A stretch of DNA of 64,000 nt from Clostridia bacterium (GCA_017456605.1 JAFTJA010000004.1:186001-250000), one strand, 5' to 3'. Positions 26,711-36,407 are shown, counted from the stretch's first letter. Program-made: numbers and translations. The notes: generated from the letters alone by a model not told the origin.

Positions 26711-28135
26711 ATGAAAAAGACAGTATTTTTTAAACTCTTTTTTAACAATATAATAATTATTATAATAAGCACGTTGATTCTTGCTATGTCGGGATATGTT
26801 CTTATTTCACATACCGTTTACCGAGAAAGAGTTGAAACACTCAAAGGAAGCGCTACGGCTATTTCGGGATTTATAAATAGCGACGTAGCACCTGAACGGC
26901 TGGAGAGTTTTATATACGGATTTTCTCACAGCACAGGAAACAGCATAATAATTATAGATAATAAAGGAAAAATCCTGATGGTATCAACTGTGGGGGATTT
27001 TTATTCAGACAATGTAGCGCAAATCAACATGGAATATTGCAAAGACGTGCTAAGCGGAAAAGATCACATAAACCGGGGGACTTTGGGCGGTGTGTATAAG
27101 ACAGAGATGTTTACCTTGCAGATGCCGGTTGTGTCGACAAGACCTAACAAGGTGGTTGGGGCAATTTTTATAAGCTCCCCGGCACCCAAAATGCTCAGGA
27201 TGCAGCTTTATCTTTATAGAACGCTGGGTATAGCCATCGTGTGCGTTTTGCTTTTGTCACTTTTGATTTCTTATGCGCTGTCAAAAAAGATTTCAAAACC
27301 TATAAAGGATATGGGAAAAGCCGCGAAAAAGTTTGCGAAAGGCGATTTTTCAAGCCGTGTTGAACCCGGCAAAAAGGGATATAATATTACTGAGATAGAA
27401 GAACTCACAAAATCTTTCAACGATATGGCGTTCAGTCTTGAAAAGGCAGAGGACATAAGAAACAACTTTATATCCGATGTTTCCCACGAACTCAGGACCC
27501 CTATGACCACAATAGGTGGGTTTGTGGATGGAATTCTTGACGGAACAATCCCCCCTGAGCGGCAGAATGATTATCTTGCGATAGTCAAGGATGAGGTATC
27601 AAGGCTTTCGGCTTTGGTCAACTCGTTCCTGGATGTCACCCGCAATGAATCGGGAGGAGCGTCACTTGAACTGAGCAATTTTGATGTAAATGAAATAATC
27701 CGCCGGATGATGGTAAATTTTGAAAGCAAGATTTCAGAAAAAGAAATTTTTGTGGACATTGACTTTGATGCAGAGCAATGTCTTGTAAAGGCGGACCTTG
27801 ATGCAATAAAGAGAGTTCTTACAAATCTTATAGAAAATGCCATAAAGTTCACCAACCAAAAAGGAATGATTAGGATTTCGGTAAAAACCAAACAGCAGAA
27901 TGCTGAAATTTCGGTATATAATACCGGATGCGGCATATCAGAGGACGATAAAAAGCTGATTTTTGAACGTTTTTACAAGGTGGACAAATCCCGTTCGCTG
28001 AACCGCGAGGGTACGGGGATTGGCCTTTATATAGTAAAGGAAATAATAAATCGTCATGGAAAGCATATCGAGGTGCGAAGCGTTGAGAATGAATATGCGG
28101 AATTTGTTTTTACCCTGGACAAGGGCAAGGGCTAA
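26711..28135 (+). CDS. Sensor histidine kinase with HAMP domain
   Basis: The 474-residue kinase has membrane segments at about 10-34 and 165-187, an extracytoplasmic sensor of about 130 residues between them, a HAMP domain (about 188-240), a HisKA domain with phospho-acceptor H259 in SHELRTPMT, and a HATPase domain with NLIENAIKFT, GCGISEDDK and GTGIGLYIVKEI. It has no PAS domain between HAMP and HisKA, unlike WalK. GGTGG precedes the ATG at 26711. The next gene encodes HtrA, suggesting an envelope-stress role. Confidence 0.92.
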   Translation: MKKTVFFKLFFNNIIIIIISTLILAMSGYVLISHTVYRERVETLKGSATAISGFINSDVAPERLESFIYGFSHSTGNSIIIIDNKGKILMVSTVGDFYSDNVAQINMEYCKDVLSGKDHINRGTLGGVYKTEMFTLQMPVVSTRPNKVVGAIFISSPAPKMLRMQLYLYRTLGIAIVCVLLLSLLISYALSKKISKPIKDMGKAAKKFAKGDFSSRVEPGKKGYNITEIEELTKSFNDMAFSLEKAEDIRNNFISDVSHELRTPMTTIGGFVDGILDGTIPPERQNDYLAIVKDEVSRLSALVNSFLDVTRNESGGASLELSNFDVNEIIRRMMVNFESKISEKEIFVDIDFDAEQCLVKADLDAIKRVLTNLIENAIKFTNQKGMIRISVKTKQQNAEISVYNTGCGISEDDKKLIFERFYKVDKSRSLNREGTGIGLYIVKEIINRHGKHIEVRSVENEYAEFVFTLDKGKG

Positions 28136-28180
28136 ATTTGATTTATTCTTTAAATATTATTCACAAAATTTTAATATTTC

Positions 28181-28191
28181 TGTGATATAGT
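28181..28191 (+). promoter_or_regulatory. Possible extended -10 promoter of htrA
   Basis: TGATATAGT (28183-28191) forms a TG-extended -10 (TATAGT at 28186-28191), about 32 bp before the ATG. No good -35 hexamer lies at the right spacing. Confidence 0.4.
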
Positions 28192-28222
28192 GAAAATATA
28201 GACTGTGAGGGGGTATTTTTCT

Positions 28223-29560
28223 ATGAACGAGTTTGAAGAAAAAAAATATAACACAGAAGAAAAATTTGATGATTATAAAGTTCACGAGGGCGAATTGCTT
28301 TCAAATCAAGAGCCACAGGAACACAAAAATATCTGGCACGCAGATGATTTTCAGCCGATCGATGATGCCAAAGCTTTGGCGGTCAAAGAAAAGCCGGCAT
28401 TCAAAGCTGCCCCCAAAAGGGGAATTAAAAAATATGTGGCGATTTTGGTTGCTGCTGCAATAGTGAATGTTGCGGCGCTTGGCGGTTTTTTTGCGGTAGG
28501 TTATAGCTTCGGTTCGGGCAAATTCAGCTTTTCAGGAAAGTCTGATGTTTTGACGCAGCTAAGAGAAGAACCGGTAAAGACAAATACAGCAAATGCAACC
28601 AATGCAGTGAGCACAGGTGCTGAACTCACAACCGTTGAAATCTCAAAAAAGGTTGGACCTGCTGTTGTAGGAATTACAAGCACAATTCAGGGAATGATGA
28701 GCATTTTCAATACAGCAACTGTCTCAGAAGGCACGGGCTCGGGCATCATAATCAGCAGTGACGGATATATTGTCACAAACAATCATGTTATTGACGGTGC
28801 TTCCTCGGTGAGAGTTACATTGAATACCGGAACAGAATATGAAGCGAAGATTATAGGAACAGACAGCAAAACAGACCTTGCGGTGCTCAAGATAACACCT
28901 GATGAAAAGCTCACTGTTGCAGAGCTTGGGGACTCTTCGGCTATTGAAGTGGGAGAGCGGGCTGTTGCCATAGGAAACCCTCTTGGTATGGAATTTTTCG
29001 GCAGCACAACTCAGGGTATCATCAGTGCTATCAACAGAACAATAACTGTGGACAACCGTACTATGAGCGTTATTCAGACAGATGCCGCAATAAACGAGGG
29101 TAATTCGGGCGGTGCATTGGTTAATGCATATGGTCAGGTTATTGGTATAAATGCAGTAAAGATTTTGTCTTCGACTGTTGAGGGTATGGGCTTTGCTATT
29201 CCGATTTCAGAGGCAAAACCGATACTTGAAGATTTGATAGAATTTGGATATGTCAAGGGCAGACCGGTTATTGGAATTTCCAGCCGCGATGTTACCGAAT
29301 ATATGTCAAACCGTCAGGGCTGGCCGGTAGGCGTTCAAGTAATGGCGGCACAGGTTGGCAGCGGAGCGGAAATTGCAGGGCTTGAACAGGGTGATATTAT
29401 CACAAAAGCTGACGGAAAAGCAGTCAAGACCACTGACGAACTCAACAAGATAAAGGATTCTCACAAACCGGGCGAGGTTTTACAGCTTGAAGTGTGGAAG
29501 TACGAAACAGGACTTACTAAAACCATATCTGTGAAACTCACCGAGGAGAGACCGGACTAA
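28223..29560 (+). CDS. htrA: HtrA/DegP-family membrane-anchored serine protease
   Basis: The 445-residue protein has an acidic cytoplasmic N-terminus (1-68), one membrane segment (about 69-94), a trypsin-like protease domain with the triad H188, D218 and S295 (NEGNSGGALV), and one C-terminal PDZ domain (about 345-440). HtrA degrades misfolded exported proteins. It follows the two-component pair after 87 bp, much as htrC follows walRK in Bacillus. The ATG at 28223 has GAGGGGG upstream; an in-frame GTG at 28205 is possible. Confidence 0.93.
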   Translation: MNEFEEKKYNTEEKFDDYKVHEGELLSNQEPQEHKNIWHADDFQPIDDAKALAVKEKPAFKAAPKRGIKKYVAILVAAAIVNVAALGGFFAVGYSFGSGKFSFSGKSDVLTQLREEPVKTNTANATNAVSTGAELTTVEISKKVGPAVVGITSTIQGMMSIFNTATVSEGTGSGIIISSDGYIVTNNHVIDGASSVRVTLNTGTEYEAKIIGTDSKTDLAVLKITPDEKLTVAELGDSSAIEVGERAVAIGNPLGMEFFGSTTQGIISAINRTITVDNRTMSVIQTDAAINEGNSGGALVNAYGQVIGINAVKILSSTVEGMGFAIPISEAKPILEDLIEFGYVKGRPVIGISSRDVTEYMSNRQGWPVGVQVMAAQVGSGAEIAGLEQGDIITKADGKAVKTTDELNKIKDSHKPGEVLQLEVWKYETGLTKTISVKLTEERPD

Positions 29561-29578
29561 ATTCAGATGAATAAAGGC

Positions 29579-29615
29579 TTTTAGCGGAGAATTTATTTCT
29601 CCGCTAAAATTTTTG
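29579..29615 (+). terminator. Terminator of htrA
   Basis: TTTTAGCGGAGAA (29579-29591) pairs with TTCTCCGCTAAAA (29597-29609) and is followed by TTTTT. Confidence 0.9.
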
Positions 29616-29781
29616 GAAATTTGTAGATTTTAACTTTTAAATATGTTATAATAAGTTTGCGTTTTAGACGATAAAGTGCTTGTTCAAACACGTGAAAAAA
29701 TTGGCTGAAAGGATGCCAGGTATTTGCATAATAACTTTCGACGGATTTGAACATAGCAACTTTTATGCGACTTAGGATGAT

Positions 29782-29811
29782 TTGACAAAAAACGTCTAAT
29801 CTCACTTTAAT
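29782..29811 (+). promoter_or_regulatory. Probable promoter of the cupin gene
   Basis: TTGACA (29782-29787) and TTTAAT (29806-29811) are separated by 18 bp. The ATG is 22 bp downstream. The stretch 29616-29781 before it holds no credible gene; TTAGACG near 29660 and CGTCTAA at 29793-29799 are complementary but far apart. Confidence 0.5.
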
Positions 29812-29833
29812 AATAGCGAAAGGAATATAAAAT

Positions 29834-30178
29834 ATGAATTCAAGAAAAAACAATCCCTTTGTCTTTGAGAAAGAATGTTGTTTCGAAGACCTTGGCAATG
29901 GAGTTAAAAGGAAAATATTAGCCTATGGTGACGGGCTTATGCATGTGGAGGTTCATTTTGAAGAGGGCGCAGAAGGTGCAATGCATTCTCATCCTCACGC
30001 ACAAACCACATACGTATTGGAGGGCGAATTTGAATTTACAATTGGCGGAGAGAAAGAATTTGTTAAAAAAGGGGATACCATGTACGATGCCCCAAATGTT
30101 TTGCACGGGTGTCGTTGCATAAAAAAGGGAGTTCTTCTTGATACGTTTTCGCCCATAAGAGAAGATTTCTTAAAATAA
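29834..30178 (+). CDS. Small cupin-domain protein
   Basis: The 114-residue single-domain cupin has motif 1 HSHPHAQTTYVLEGEFEF (about 55-72), with three histidines and a glutamate as metal ligands, and motif 2 around DAPNVLHG (about 90-97). Proteins of this size bind a metal and act in varied small-molecule roles such as sugar or amino-acid modification or sensing. The substrate cannot be read from sequence. AGCGAAAGG lies before the ATG. Confidence 0.8.
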   Translation: MNSRKNNPFVFEKECCFEDLGNGVKRKILAYGDGLMHVEVHFEEGAEGAMHSHPHAQTTYVLEGEFEFTIGGEKEFVKKGDTMYDAPNVLHGCRCIKKGVLLDTFSPIREDFLK

Positions 30179-30382
30179 AATATTAAATCGCAAGCAGATT
30201 CAAAAATATGGATAAAAAGGGGTATATGTATAGTTTTAGTGCAACAATTCATAAAAAGGAGATAAGAAAATAGAAGGCTGATTTAAATTATAAGTCGAGG
30301 AAAGATAGTGATAGGTCTGTTTGCTGTAGAATGAAAGTTTTTTACTCTCGACTCGACATGGGCCTATTGTTAAAAATATCGG

Positions 30383-30406
30383 CATCTAAATTATACAGTC
30401 TTTATA
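30383..30406 (+). repeat. Direct repeat copy 1
   Basis: CATCTAAATTATACAGTCTT plus TATA recurs with one mismatch at 31609-31632. Weaker similarity extends about ten bases on each side. Both copies precede a gene for an exported or membrane protein: this copy lies 27 bp upstream of the lipoprotein start. Confidence 0.6.
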
Positions 30407-30432
30407 TAAAGGATGTCAAAAAGGAGGGAAAA

Positions 30433-30936
30433 ATGCGCATTATTAAACTGTTTTTAATGATTATATTGTGTTTCGCAATAACAAGTTGCACTGACACAAA
30501 TAAACCAGTGCCAGAAAATAATATCATAATAGCAATATATCCTTGTGGAACAAACGAAGAAACATATTATTTCACATTAAGTGACAATGAATTAAATGTT
30601 AAACTTGGAACAAAAGAACATGAAAGCTCAGTTGGGATGACGGATCGTGAAAGCATAGCAAATACTTCGTTTATGAAGAAAGTTAAATCTGTAGAAACAA
30701 AACAGTTATCTGATTCTGATACAGACGGTATTATAGCTATTCTTGATAAACTTTATACTAATGATATAAATATTGAACCACCAGTGGTATTTGATTCTTG
30801 GGAAATTCAAATATATTATAAAGGTTCAGTCCTGACTCAAAATTGTTGGGAACCAGACTATGAAGAGATTAATCTTTTAATTGAAGAACTGAAATTTATA
30901 TCTCCTATAGAAATCAATCTGCACGGATGGGCATAA
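30433..30936 (+). CDS. Putative lipoprotein of unknown function
   Basis: The 167-residue protein begins with a lipoprotein signal (MRIIKLFLMIILCFAITSC), with the lipidated cysteine at residue 19. The mature part is polar, acidic and beta-rich, with no motif I can name; two cysteines (about 37 and 137) could form a disulfide. AAAGGAGGG precedes the ATG at 30433. Codon usage is visibly richer in ATA, TTA and AAA than in flanking genes, which hints at acquisition from elsewhere. Confidence 0.7.
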   Translation: MRIIKLFLMIILCFAITSCTDTNKPVPENNIIIAIYPCGTNEETYYFTLSDNELNVKLGTKEHESSVGMTDRESIANTSFMKKVKSVETKQLSDSDTDGIIAILDKLYTNDINIEPPVVFDSWEIQIYYKGSVLTQNCWEPDYEEINLLIEELKFISPIEINLHGWA

Positions 30937-30994
30937 AAATTTGTTTCAAATTTGATGTGAACTATATGGAGAAATTTATCGAAAGGAGCACATT

Positions 30995-31525
30995 ATGAAA
31001 CGAACTATTAAAATTGCATCTATAGTTTTAGTTATCAGTGTAATTGTATATGGTGTAGTTTGGTTATTTGATGATCCAAACAAACGCCCTATACGTCCAA
31101 CCGTAAGCGAACCAAATAAAATACTGATAACTTCAAATGCGTGTTGCTCGATGACTTATGATTTAAAACTAACATTGCATAATAAACAAACTGAAGAGAA
31201 TAGTGTGCTTTGTTCTGCCGAACAAGTGTCAGAATTTGATGTATTCAAATACAAAATACCAAAAGTAAATGTTGACGATTTTGAAATAATACTTTCTTGC
31301 GATGTTTATTATGGAGAAAATTATTTGTTTGATAAAAGCATTGTTGTTGGATCTGACTTTGATGAATTTAAAAAGTCAGGACTGTTAATCTATTTTCAAG
31401 AGGCAGACGGAATGTATGTAAATGTTGTCACTGCTAATCATCACGATACATATAAGCTTAAGTATGACGGAGAAGAGTTGTGGGAATTAAGAGATGAGCC
31501 AAATCAGGTTTTTGCAGAAGGTTGA
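30995..31525 (+). CDS. Membrane-anchored protein of unknown function
   Basis: The 176-residue protein has a single N-terminal hydrophobic segment (about 6-24) followed by an exported domain. CC near residue 50 and one cysteine in the middle are present. The beta-rich domain ends in NHHDTYKLKYDGEELWEL. I do not recognise a family. GAAAGGAGC precedes the ATG. With the lipoprotein before it, it forms an AT-rich pair unlike its neighbours. Confidence 0.65.
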   Translation: MKRTIKIASIVLVISVIVYGVVWLFDDPNKRPIRPTVSEPNKILITSNACCSMTYDLKLTLHNKQTEENSVLCSAEQVSEFDVFKYKIPKVNVDDFEIILSCDVYYGENYLFDKSIVVGSDFDEFKKSGLLIYFQEADGMYVNVVTANHHDTYKLKYDGEELWELRDEPNQVFAEG

Positions 31526-31608
31526 TTCTTATCCTGACTTAACACGAACTCTCTTTGAAAACAGACTGCATCTAAACCTTATGTGTCGCTATCTTTAAAA
31601 AATCTTGT

Positions 31609-31632
31609 CATCTATATTATACAGTCTTTATA
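31609..31632 (+). repeat. Direct repeat copy 2
   Basis: CATCTATATTATACAGTCTT plus TATA matches the copy at 30383-30406 in 23 of 24 positions and is about 90 bp upstream of the LtaS-like gene. The 195-bp spacer around it (31526-31721) holds no gene. Confidence 0.6.
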
Positions 31633-31721
31633 GTAAAGAAGATGTGTATATATTTGAATGTATGCACCTGACAATGATTGATTATGACCATTTTATGTAA
31701 ATTTTGAAAGGAGGGGTTTTT

Positions 31722-33524
31722 GTGAAAAAAGCATTTGGTATGCTAAAAGACCTTCATGAAAAACATAAGCAAGGCATAGGCGCGCTACTTTATGCTCTTT
31801 TAAATGCTGCGCTCATATATTATTGCATAGAGCTGGGGAACAAAAATCCGTTTTTCAATGGAGTGCTTTATACAGGCATAAACATCCTTTCGGTGTTTGT
31901 GCTTATGTCGGCAATATATTTTTTTGTGGGGAAATGGTGGGTTTCATCACTTGCGGTGTCAATTCCGGCTCTGGTGCTGAGCATTGCAAATTATTATACA
32001 CTGGCTTTCAGAAATTCGCCCATATCGACTCAGGATTTACATAATGCAAAAACTGCCCTTTCGGTGATGGGAAGCTACAAATTTTCTGTAAGCTTATATG
32101 TCATTGCTGTAATAGTGTTTTTTGTTCTTTCTCTTCTGGTGACGAGGGAGCTTTATCGCCACGAAAAGAAAAGGAAACAGTCGCTAAAAAAAAGACTTGT
32201 CCAAAATGCTTTGCTACTGGCTTTCGGCGTGGTTTTTGTGCATCAGGTATATCTCGCCGAAAACCCCATAAAACCCCGAAACACCTTTGTATGGTCCTGG
32301 GAGGACTCATACTATAAATACGGCTTTGTAGCAAGCTCGGTGGAGGTATTCCAAAACTCCATAAATATGGTGACAAAGCCCGACGGATATGACGAAGCAG
32401 AGCTTCAAAGAATGGCAGATAAAAAACCGGAAAGCAAGGTTGATGAGAGGACACCGGATATAACATTTATATTGAACGAAACCTTTTATGACCTGAGGGA
32501 TTTGGTGGATCTCTCAGGGACCGAGTCTGCTATGCCGTTCATTGACAGTCTGCCGGAGGGACAGAAGGGAAAAGCGGTTGTCGCCGGAACAGGCGGAGGT
32601 ACCAACAAAAGCGAATACGAATTTTTGACCAGCAATTCCGTTCAGCTTATGTCGGGGATAACGCCTTTCAACTATCTTGAATTTGATGAGGCGAACAGCA
32701 TAGTCAGTCATCTTAACTCTTTGGGTTATTCAAGCTGGGCGGGACATTGTGCAGAGGCACTCAATTATTCAAGAGGAATTGTATATCCAAAGCTTGGGTT
32801 TGATAACATTTTGTTCAGGCAGGAATTCGGTGAGGCAGAAAAGTATGGAAAAAGACCATATGCAACAGACGAATTCTGCTATGATAAAATGCTTGCGGAC
32901 TATGAAAATATGGGGGACGGACCTCGGTTTATGTATCTTCTCACCATCCAGAATCACGGCGGCTGGGACATAAACCCAAAAGAAGAGGACATAATAAGCG
33001 TATCAGAGGATTTTGGAGATAATACGGATATTGTTTCGGAGTTTTTATCCTGCGTGAAGCTCAGCGACAAGGCGTTTCGGGATTTAACCAAATACTTTGA
33101 AAATTCCGACCGTGAGGTAATAATATGTATGGTTGGCGACCATGCCCCGTCCTTTGCTACCGAGCTGGTTGAAAATATTGATTTGGAAACGACATTCAAC
33201 CTCCGTACCACGCCTTATGTTGTGTGGGCGAATTTTGAACTCCGAAAGGAATTTCCGGAGTTTACGTCTATTCCGTATATGGCACCTATGGTGCTGAATG
33301 CGGCGGATTGTCCCACAACGCCATTTTATGATTATATGGCTGATATGCAAAGGAGAGTGCCGGTTATAACAGCATTTTCACTTTATAAAACAGATAAGGG
33401 CGAAATATTTAATTATGAAGATGAAAATGAATATAAAGACACAATAGACACATATTTTGATATGGTTTATAACAATGCAAGTCCAGATGCAAAACAGATA
33501 CAAAAATTGTTTGAGCCTAATTGA
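31722..33524 (+). CDS. LtaS-like sulfatase-domain membrane transferase
   Basis: The 600-residue protein has about five N-terminal membrane helices (residues 15-180) and an extracellular alkaline-phosphatase/sulfatase domain (about 240-560). Landmarks are ITFILNETFYD, TGGGTNKSEYEFLTSNS with the likely catalytic threonine, WAGHCAEALNYSRG and MVGDHAPSF. Members transfer glycerol-phosphate or related groups to make lipoteichoic acid or membrane-sugar modifications. Translation starts at GTG 31722 behind AAAGGAGGGG. Confidence 0.88.
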   Translation: MKKAFGMLKDLHEKHKQGIGALLYALLNAALIYYCIELGNKNPFFNGVLYTGINILSVFVLMSAIYFFVGKWWVSSLAVSIPALVLSIANYYTLAFRNSPISTQDLHNAKTALSVMGSYKFSVSLYVIAVIVFFVLSLLVTRELYRHEKKRKQSLKKRLVQNALLLAFGVVFVHQVYLAENPIKPRNTFVWSWEDSYYKYGFVASSVEVFQNSINMVTKPDGYDEAELQRMADKKPESKVDERTPDITFILNETFYDLRDLVDLSGTESAMPFIDSLPEGQKGKAVVAGTGGGTNKSEYEFLTSNSVQLMSGITPFNYLEFDEANSIVSHLNSLGYSSWAGHCAEALNYSRGIVYPKLGFDNILFRQEFGEAEKYGKRPYATDEFCYDKMLADYENMGDGPRFMYLLTIQNHGGWDINPKEEDIISVSEDFGDNTDIVSEFLSCVKLSDKAFRDLTKYFENSDREVIICMVGDHAPSFATELVENIDLETTFNLRTTPYVVWANFELRKEFPEFTSIPYMAPMVLNAADCPTTPFYDYMADMQRRVPVITAFSLYKTDKGEIFNYEDENEYKDTIDTYFDMVYNNASPDAKQIQKLFEPN

Positions 33525-33541
33525 TGAAAAGAGGAACACTT

Positions 33542-34978
33542 ATGATTGATTTGAGATATGATGAAAAAATAAAGGACTGGATAGAAGAAAACAAAGAGGA
33601 AATTTTGGAAAAATGGATTGAAATTTCCAAAATTCCTGCCATAAAGGGCGAAGCAAACCCAAATGCGCCTTTTGGTGAGGAATGTGCAAGAGCTCTCAAA
33701 GCTTGTAGTAAACTTTTTGAGGACAGCGGCTTTGAAACAAAGCTTTTTGAAGAATCGGGGTATGCGGTGGCGGACTTTGGTGATGGCGAAAAGACCATAG
33801 GGCTTTTTGGACACAGCGACGTTGTTCCGGCAGGGGATGGTTGGCTTTATACCAAGCCTTTTGAACCTGTGATAATTGACGGAACCCTTATTGGCAGAGG
33901 TGTAGAGGACAATAAGTCAGGGATAATGGCTGCTTTTTGCGCTATGCAATTTTTGAGAGAAAATAACGTTCCGCTGAAAAGCAAAATCAGGGCATTCATT
34001 GGCTCGGAGGAAGAGAGTGGAATGTCTGACATCAAAGCCTTTGTCAAAGAACAAAGGATGCCCGACATATCGCTGATTCCTGATGCAGACTTCCCGTGTA
34101 GCGTTGGAGAAAAGGGAATTTGTCATTTTATGGCGTCAAGCGGTGCAAAATGTCAGGAAATTATTGATGTCAGCGGTGGCGAGGCATTTAACACAGTTCT
34201 TGACAAAGTGAAAATTGTTATCAAATATTCAGAAAGTCTTGAAAAGGAACTTGCACAGAAAACCGACGGTACGGAGGCCTTTGAGCTTGAGAAAAAAGAT
34301 GAAAATATAATTCTGTGGGCAAAAGGCATTGCAAAGCATGCGGCTGAACCTGAGGGATCAATAAACGCTATGCACAGTGCGGCAAAGCTCCTTGCTGCTT
34401 GTCTTTCTCTTTGTGAAAATGACAGAAAAATTATGGCAGAGGTAGAAACAATCTTAGGCTCTCCCTTTGGCACGACCATGGGGATTGACCATGATGACAT
34501 AAGGTTTGGCAGACTCACTTTCGTGAATGGAATGGCATCGCTTAAAAATGGCTGCGTTGAGCTTTCGTTTGATACAAGGTACGGCTCAACGTTATGTTCT
34601 GACGTGCTTGAAAAGAATGTAACAGAAAGTTTTGAAAACTTAGGTTGGAAAGTGTCTGTAAAGAGCAATATGCCCGGATTTTCCATTGCGGATGACAGCC
34701 CGCTTCCTGAAATTCTGACCGATGTATATAATAAGGTTACCGGATTTAACAAAAAACCTGTCCGTCTTGGCGGCGGAACCTATGCACGACACCTTAAAAA
34801 TGCATTTTCTGTGGGAACAGTAACTATGCGTGCTGACCGAACAACACCTTTGATGGAAATGCCCACGGGTCACGGAGGTGCTCATCAAAAGGACGAAAAA
34901 ATTGACGTCGAAGGATTTTTCGATGCCCTGAGAATTATTATACATTATATAATAAACATTGATGGTTGCATAAACTAA
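33542..34978 (+). CDS. M20-family dipeptidase, PepV-like
   Basis: The 478-residue enzyme is a zinc M20 metallopeptidase of the PepV/carnosinase type. Ligands and catalytic residues are seen in LFGHSDVVPAGDGW (His, Asp), GRGVEDNKSG (Asp), GSEEESGM (Glu pair), DADFP, and the C-terminal TGHGGAHQKDE. An internal lid domain spans about 190-330. GAGGAACACTT precedes the ATG at 33542; an earlier ATG at 33524 lacks a good ribosome site. It releases amino acids from dipeptides in the cytoplasm. Confidence 0.9.
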   Translation: MIDLRYDEKIKDWIEENKEEILEKWIEISKIPAIKGEANPNAPFGEECARALKACSKLFEDSGFETKLFEESGYAVADFGDGEKTIGLFGHSDVVPAGDGWLYTKPFEPVIIDGTLIGRGVEDNKSGIMAAFCAMQFLRENNVPLKSKIRAFIGSEEESGMSDIKAFVKEQRMPDISLIPDADFPCSVGEKGICHFMASSGAKCQEIIDVSGGEAFNTVLDKVKIVIKYSESLEKELAQKTDGTEAFELEKKDENIILWAKGIAKHAAEPEGSINAMHSAAKLLAACLSLCENDRKIMAEVETILGSPFGTTMGIDHDDIRFGRLTFVNGMASLKNGCVELSFDTRYGSTLCSDVLEKNVTESFENLGWKVSVKSNMPGFSIADDSPLPEILTDVYNKVTGFNKKPVRLGGGTYARHLKNAFSVGTVTMRADRTTPLMEMPTGHGGAHQKDEKIDVEGFFDALRIIIHYIINIDGCIN

Positions 34979-34982
34979 ATAA

Positions 34983-35006
34983 AACGGATGCCTGAAGGCA
35001 TCCGTT
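34983..35006. terminator. Bidirectional terminator
   Basis: AACGGATGCC (34983-34992) pairs with GGCATCCGTT (34997-35006) around a TGAA loop, between two convergent genes. Confidence 0.8.
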
Positions 35007-35009
35007 TCG

Positions 35010-36369
35010 TTATTGTAGCAAGTTTTTTTTGAAAATTTTCCGTCGAACAAAGAAATAAACAATCATTGCGACAATGCTTGACGAGCCCCAGGTCAGCGGG
35101 TATGAATAATAGACCATTTGAAGCGTGGGATTGAGAGGATATGCACAGAAAATCCACAATACCCTGAGGAGACAGATGCATATTATGTTTATACACATTG
35201 AAATAACAGCTCTGCCGGTACCTTTGAGGACACCACCTAGCACCTGATTGGGAACGTGGAAAATGAAACTGTAAATAACCACGGTCATTTTCAGAGTTGC
35301 AGCACTTACAACTGCCTCACGGGATGCGTCATCAGCAAAAAGACCAAGAATATTGCGCCCGAAAAGAATCATTAAAAGTGCAAAGGTGCCGACTCCTACA
35401 AAGGCTGCACACATAGCCACTTTTGTGACAGAGTCAATACGTTTTGGCTTTCCTGCCCCCATATTCTGACCCACGAAGGTTATAACACCTTGCTCCACCG
35501 ATGACAAAATCAAAAAGCCGAATATTTCTACATTTCCGGCAACAACATTGCCTGCAATTGCGATTTTTCCAAAGGAATTGATGGCGGTCTGGATAATAAC
35601 ATTTGAAAGACTGAACATACAGCCGTTCACTCCCGATGGGATACCCGTCGCTGCAACTTTAAGGAGCTGATTTTTGTGGATGCGGACATCAGAAAATTTC
35701 AATTTGAATTCATTCTTTGTTTTTGCAAGAATTGTGATGACACAAGCCGCAGAAATCACTTGAGACGCAACAGTTCCCAGAGCAACACCGACAACGCCAA
35801 GCTTTAGGACGATGACACAAAACAAGTTCAGCGCAACATTTGCAATTCCTGAAAAAGCCAGTATGTAAAGAGGCCTCTTTGTGTCACCTGCTGCACGGAG
35901 AATGGCCGCACCGAAATTGTAAAGAAGAGAAGCAGGAGAGCCAAGAAAAAAGAGCTGCATATAGATTGTTGCCTGGTCTATTACGTCATCCGGAGTTGAC
36001 ATAAGGCGCAAAAACTTTCCGGAGAAGAAAAAGCCGATGAAAGCCAAAAAAAAAGCCTGAAATTATTGCCAGGGCAACAGATGTGTGTATAGCCTTTTGA
36101 AGACTTTCCTTGTCACCGGCACCAAAGTGCCTTGCGCAAACGACATTCGCACCCACCGAGAGGCCAATGAAAAGATTGAGTATAAGGTTTGTGAGAGCAA
36201 CTGTCGAACCAACAGCGGCCAAAGCCGTATCACCGGCAAATCTGCCCACGACCATAGTGTCAGCTGTGTTGTAAAGCTGTTGAAGAAAACCGGAGAGAAT
36301 TATCGGCACAATAAAAAACACAAATTTTTTAGTTATAGGTCCTTCGGTCAGGTCACTGCCGAATTTCAT
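35010..36369 (-). pseudogene. MATE-family efflux transporter split by a frameshift
   Basis: Two consecutive minus-strand frames encode one multidrug/toxin extrusion transporter. The first (from ATG 36369, behind AAAGGAAG) encodes helices 1-3 with NTADTMVVGRFAGDTALAAVGS; the second encodes the remainder from LAFIGFFFSGKFLRLMSTP. They are offset by one base at a run of nine A (36046-36054). Reading eight A restores a protein of about 452 residues, the normal MATE length. It may be a real mutation, a phase-variable tract or a sequencing or assembly error. The remainder shows no other lesion. Confidence 0.85.
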
Positions 36370-36407
36370 AGTTGACACTTCCTTTTGTTGATTTTCTTAT
36401 CAAAGTA

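Noticed and set aside
29593-29898. Minus-strand ORF of 101 codons downstream of htrA
   Set aside because: It overlaps the htrA terminator and the start of the cupin gene and has no recognisable ribosome site or protein-like composition.
36085-36375. Plus-strand ORF within the MATE gene
   Set aside because: It is a shadow of the transporter frame on the opposite strand, which has clear family similarity.
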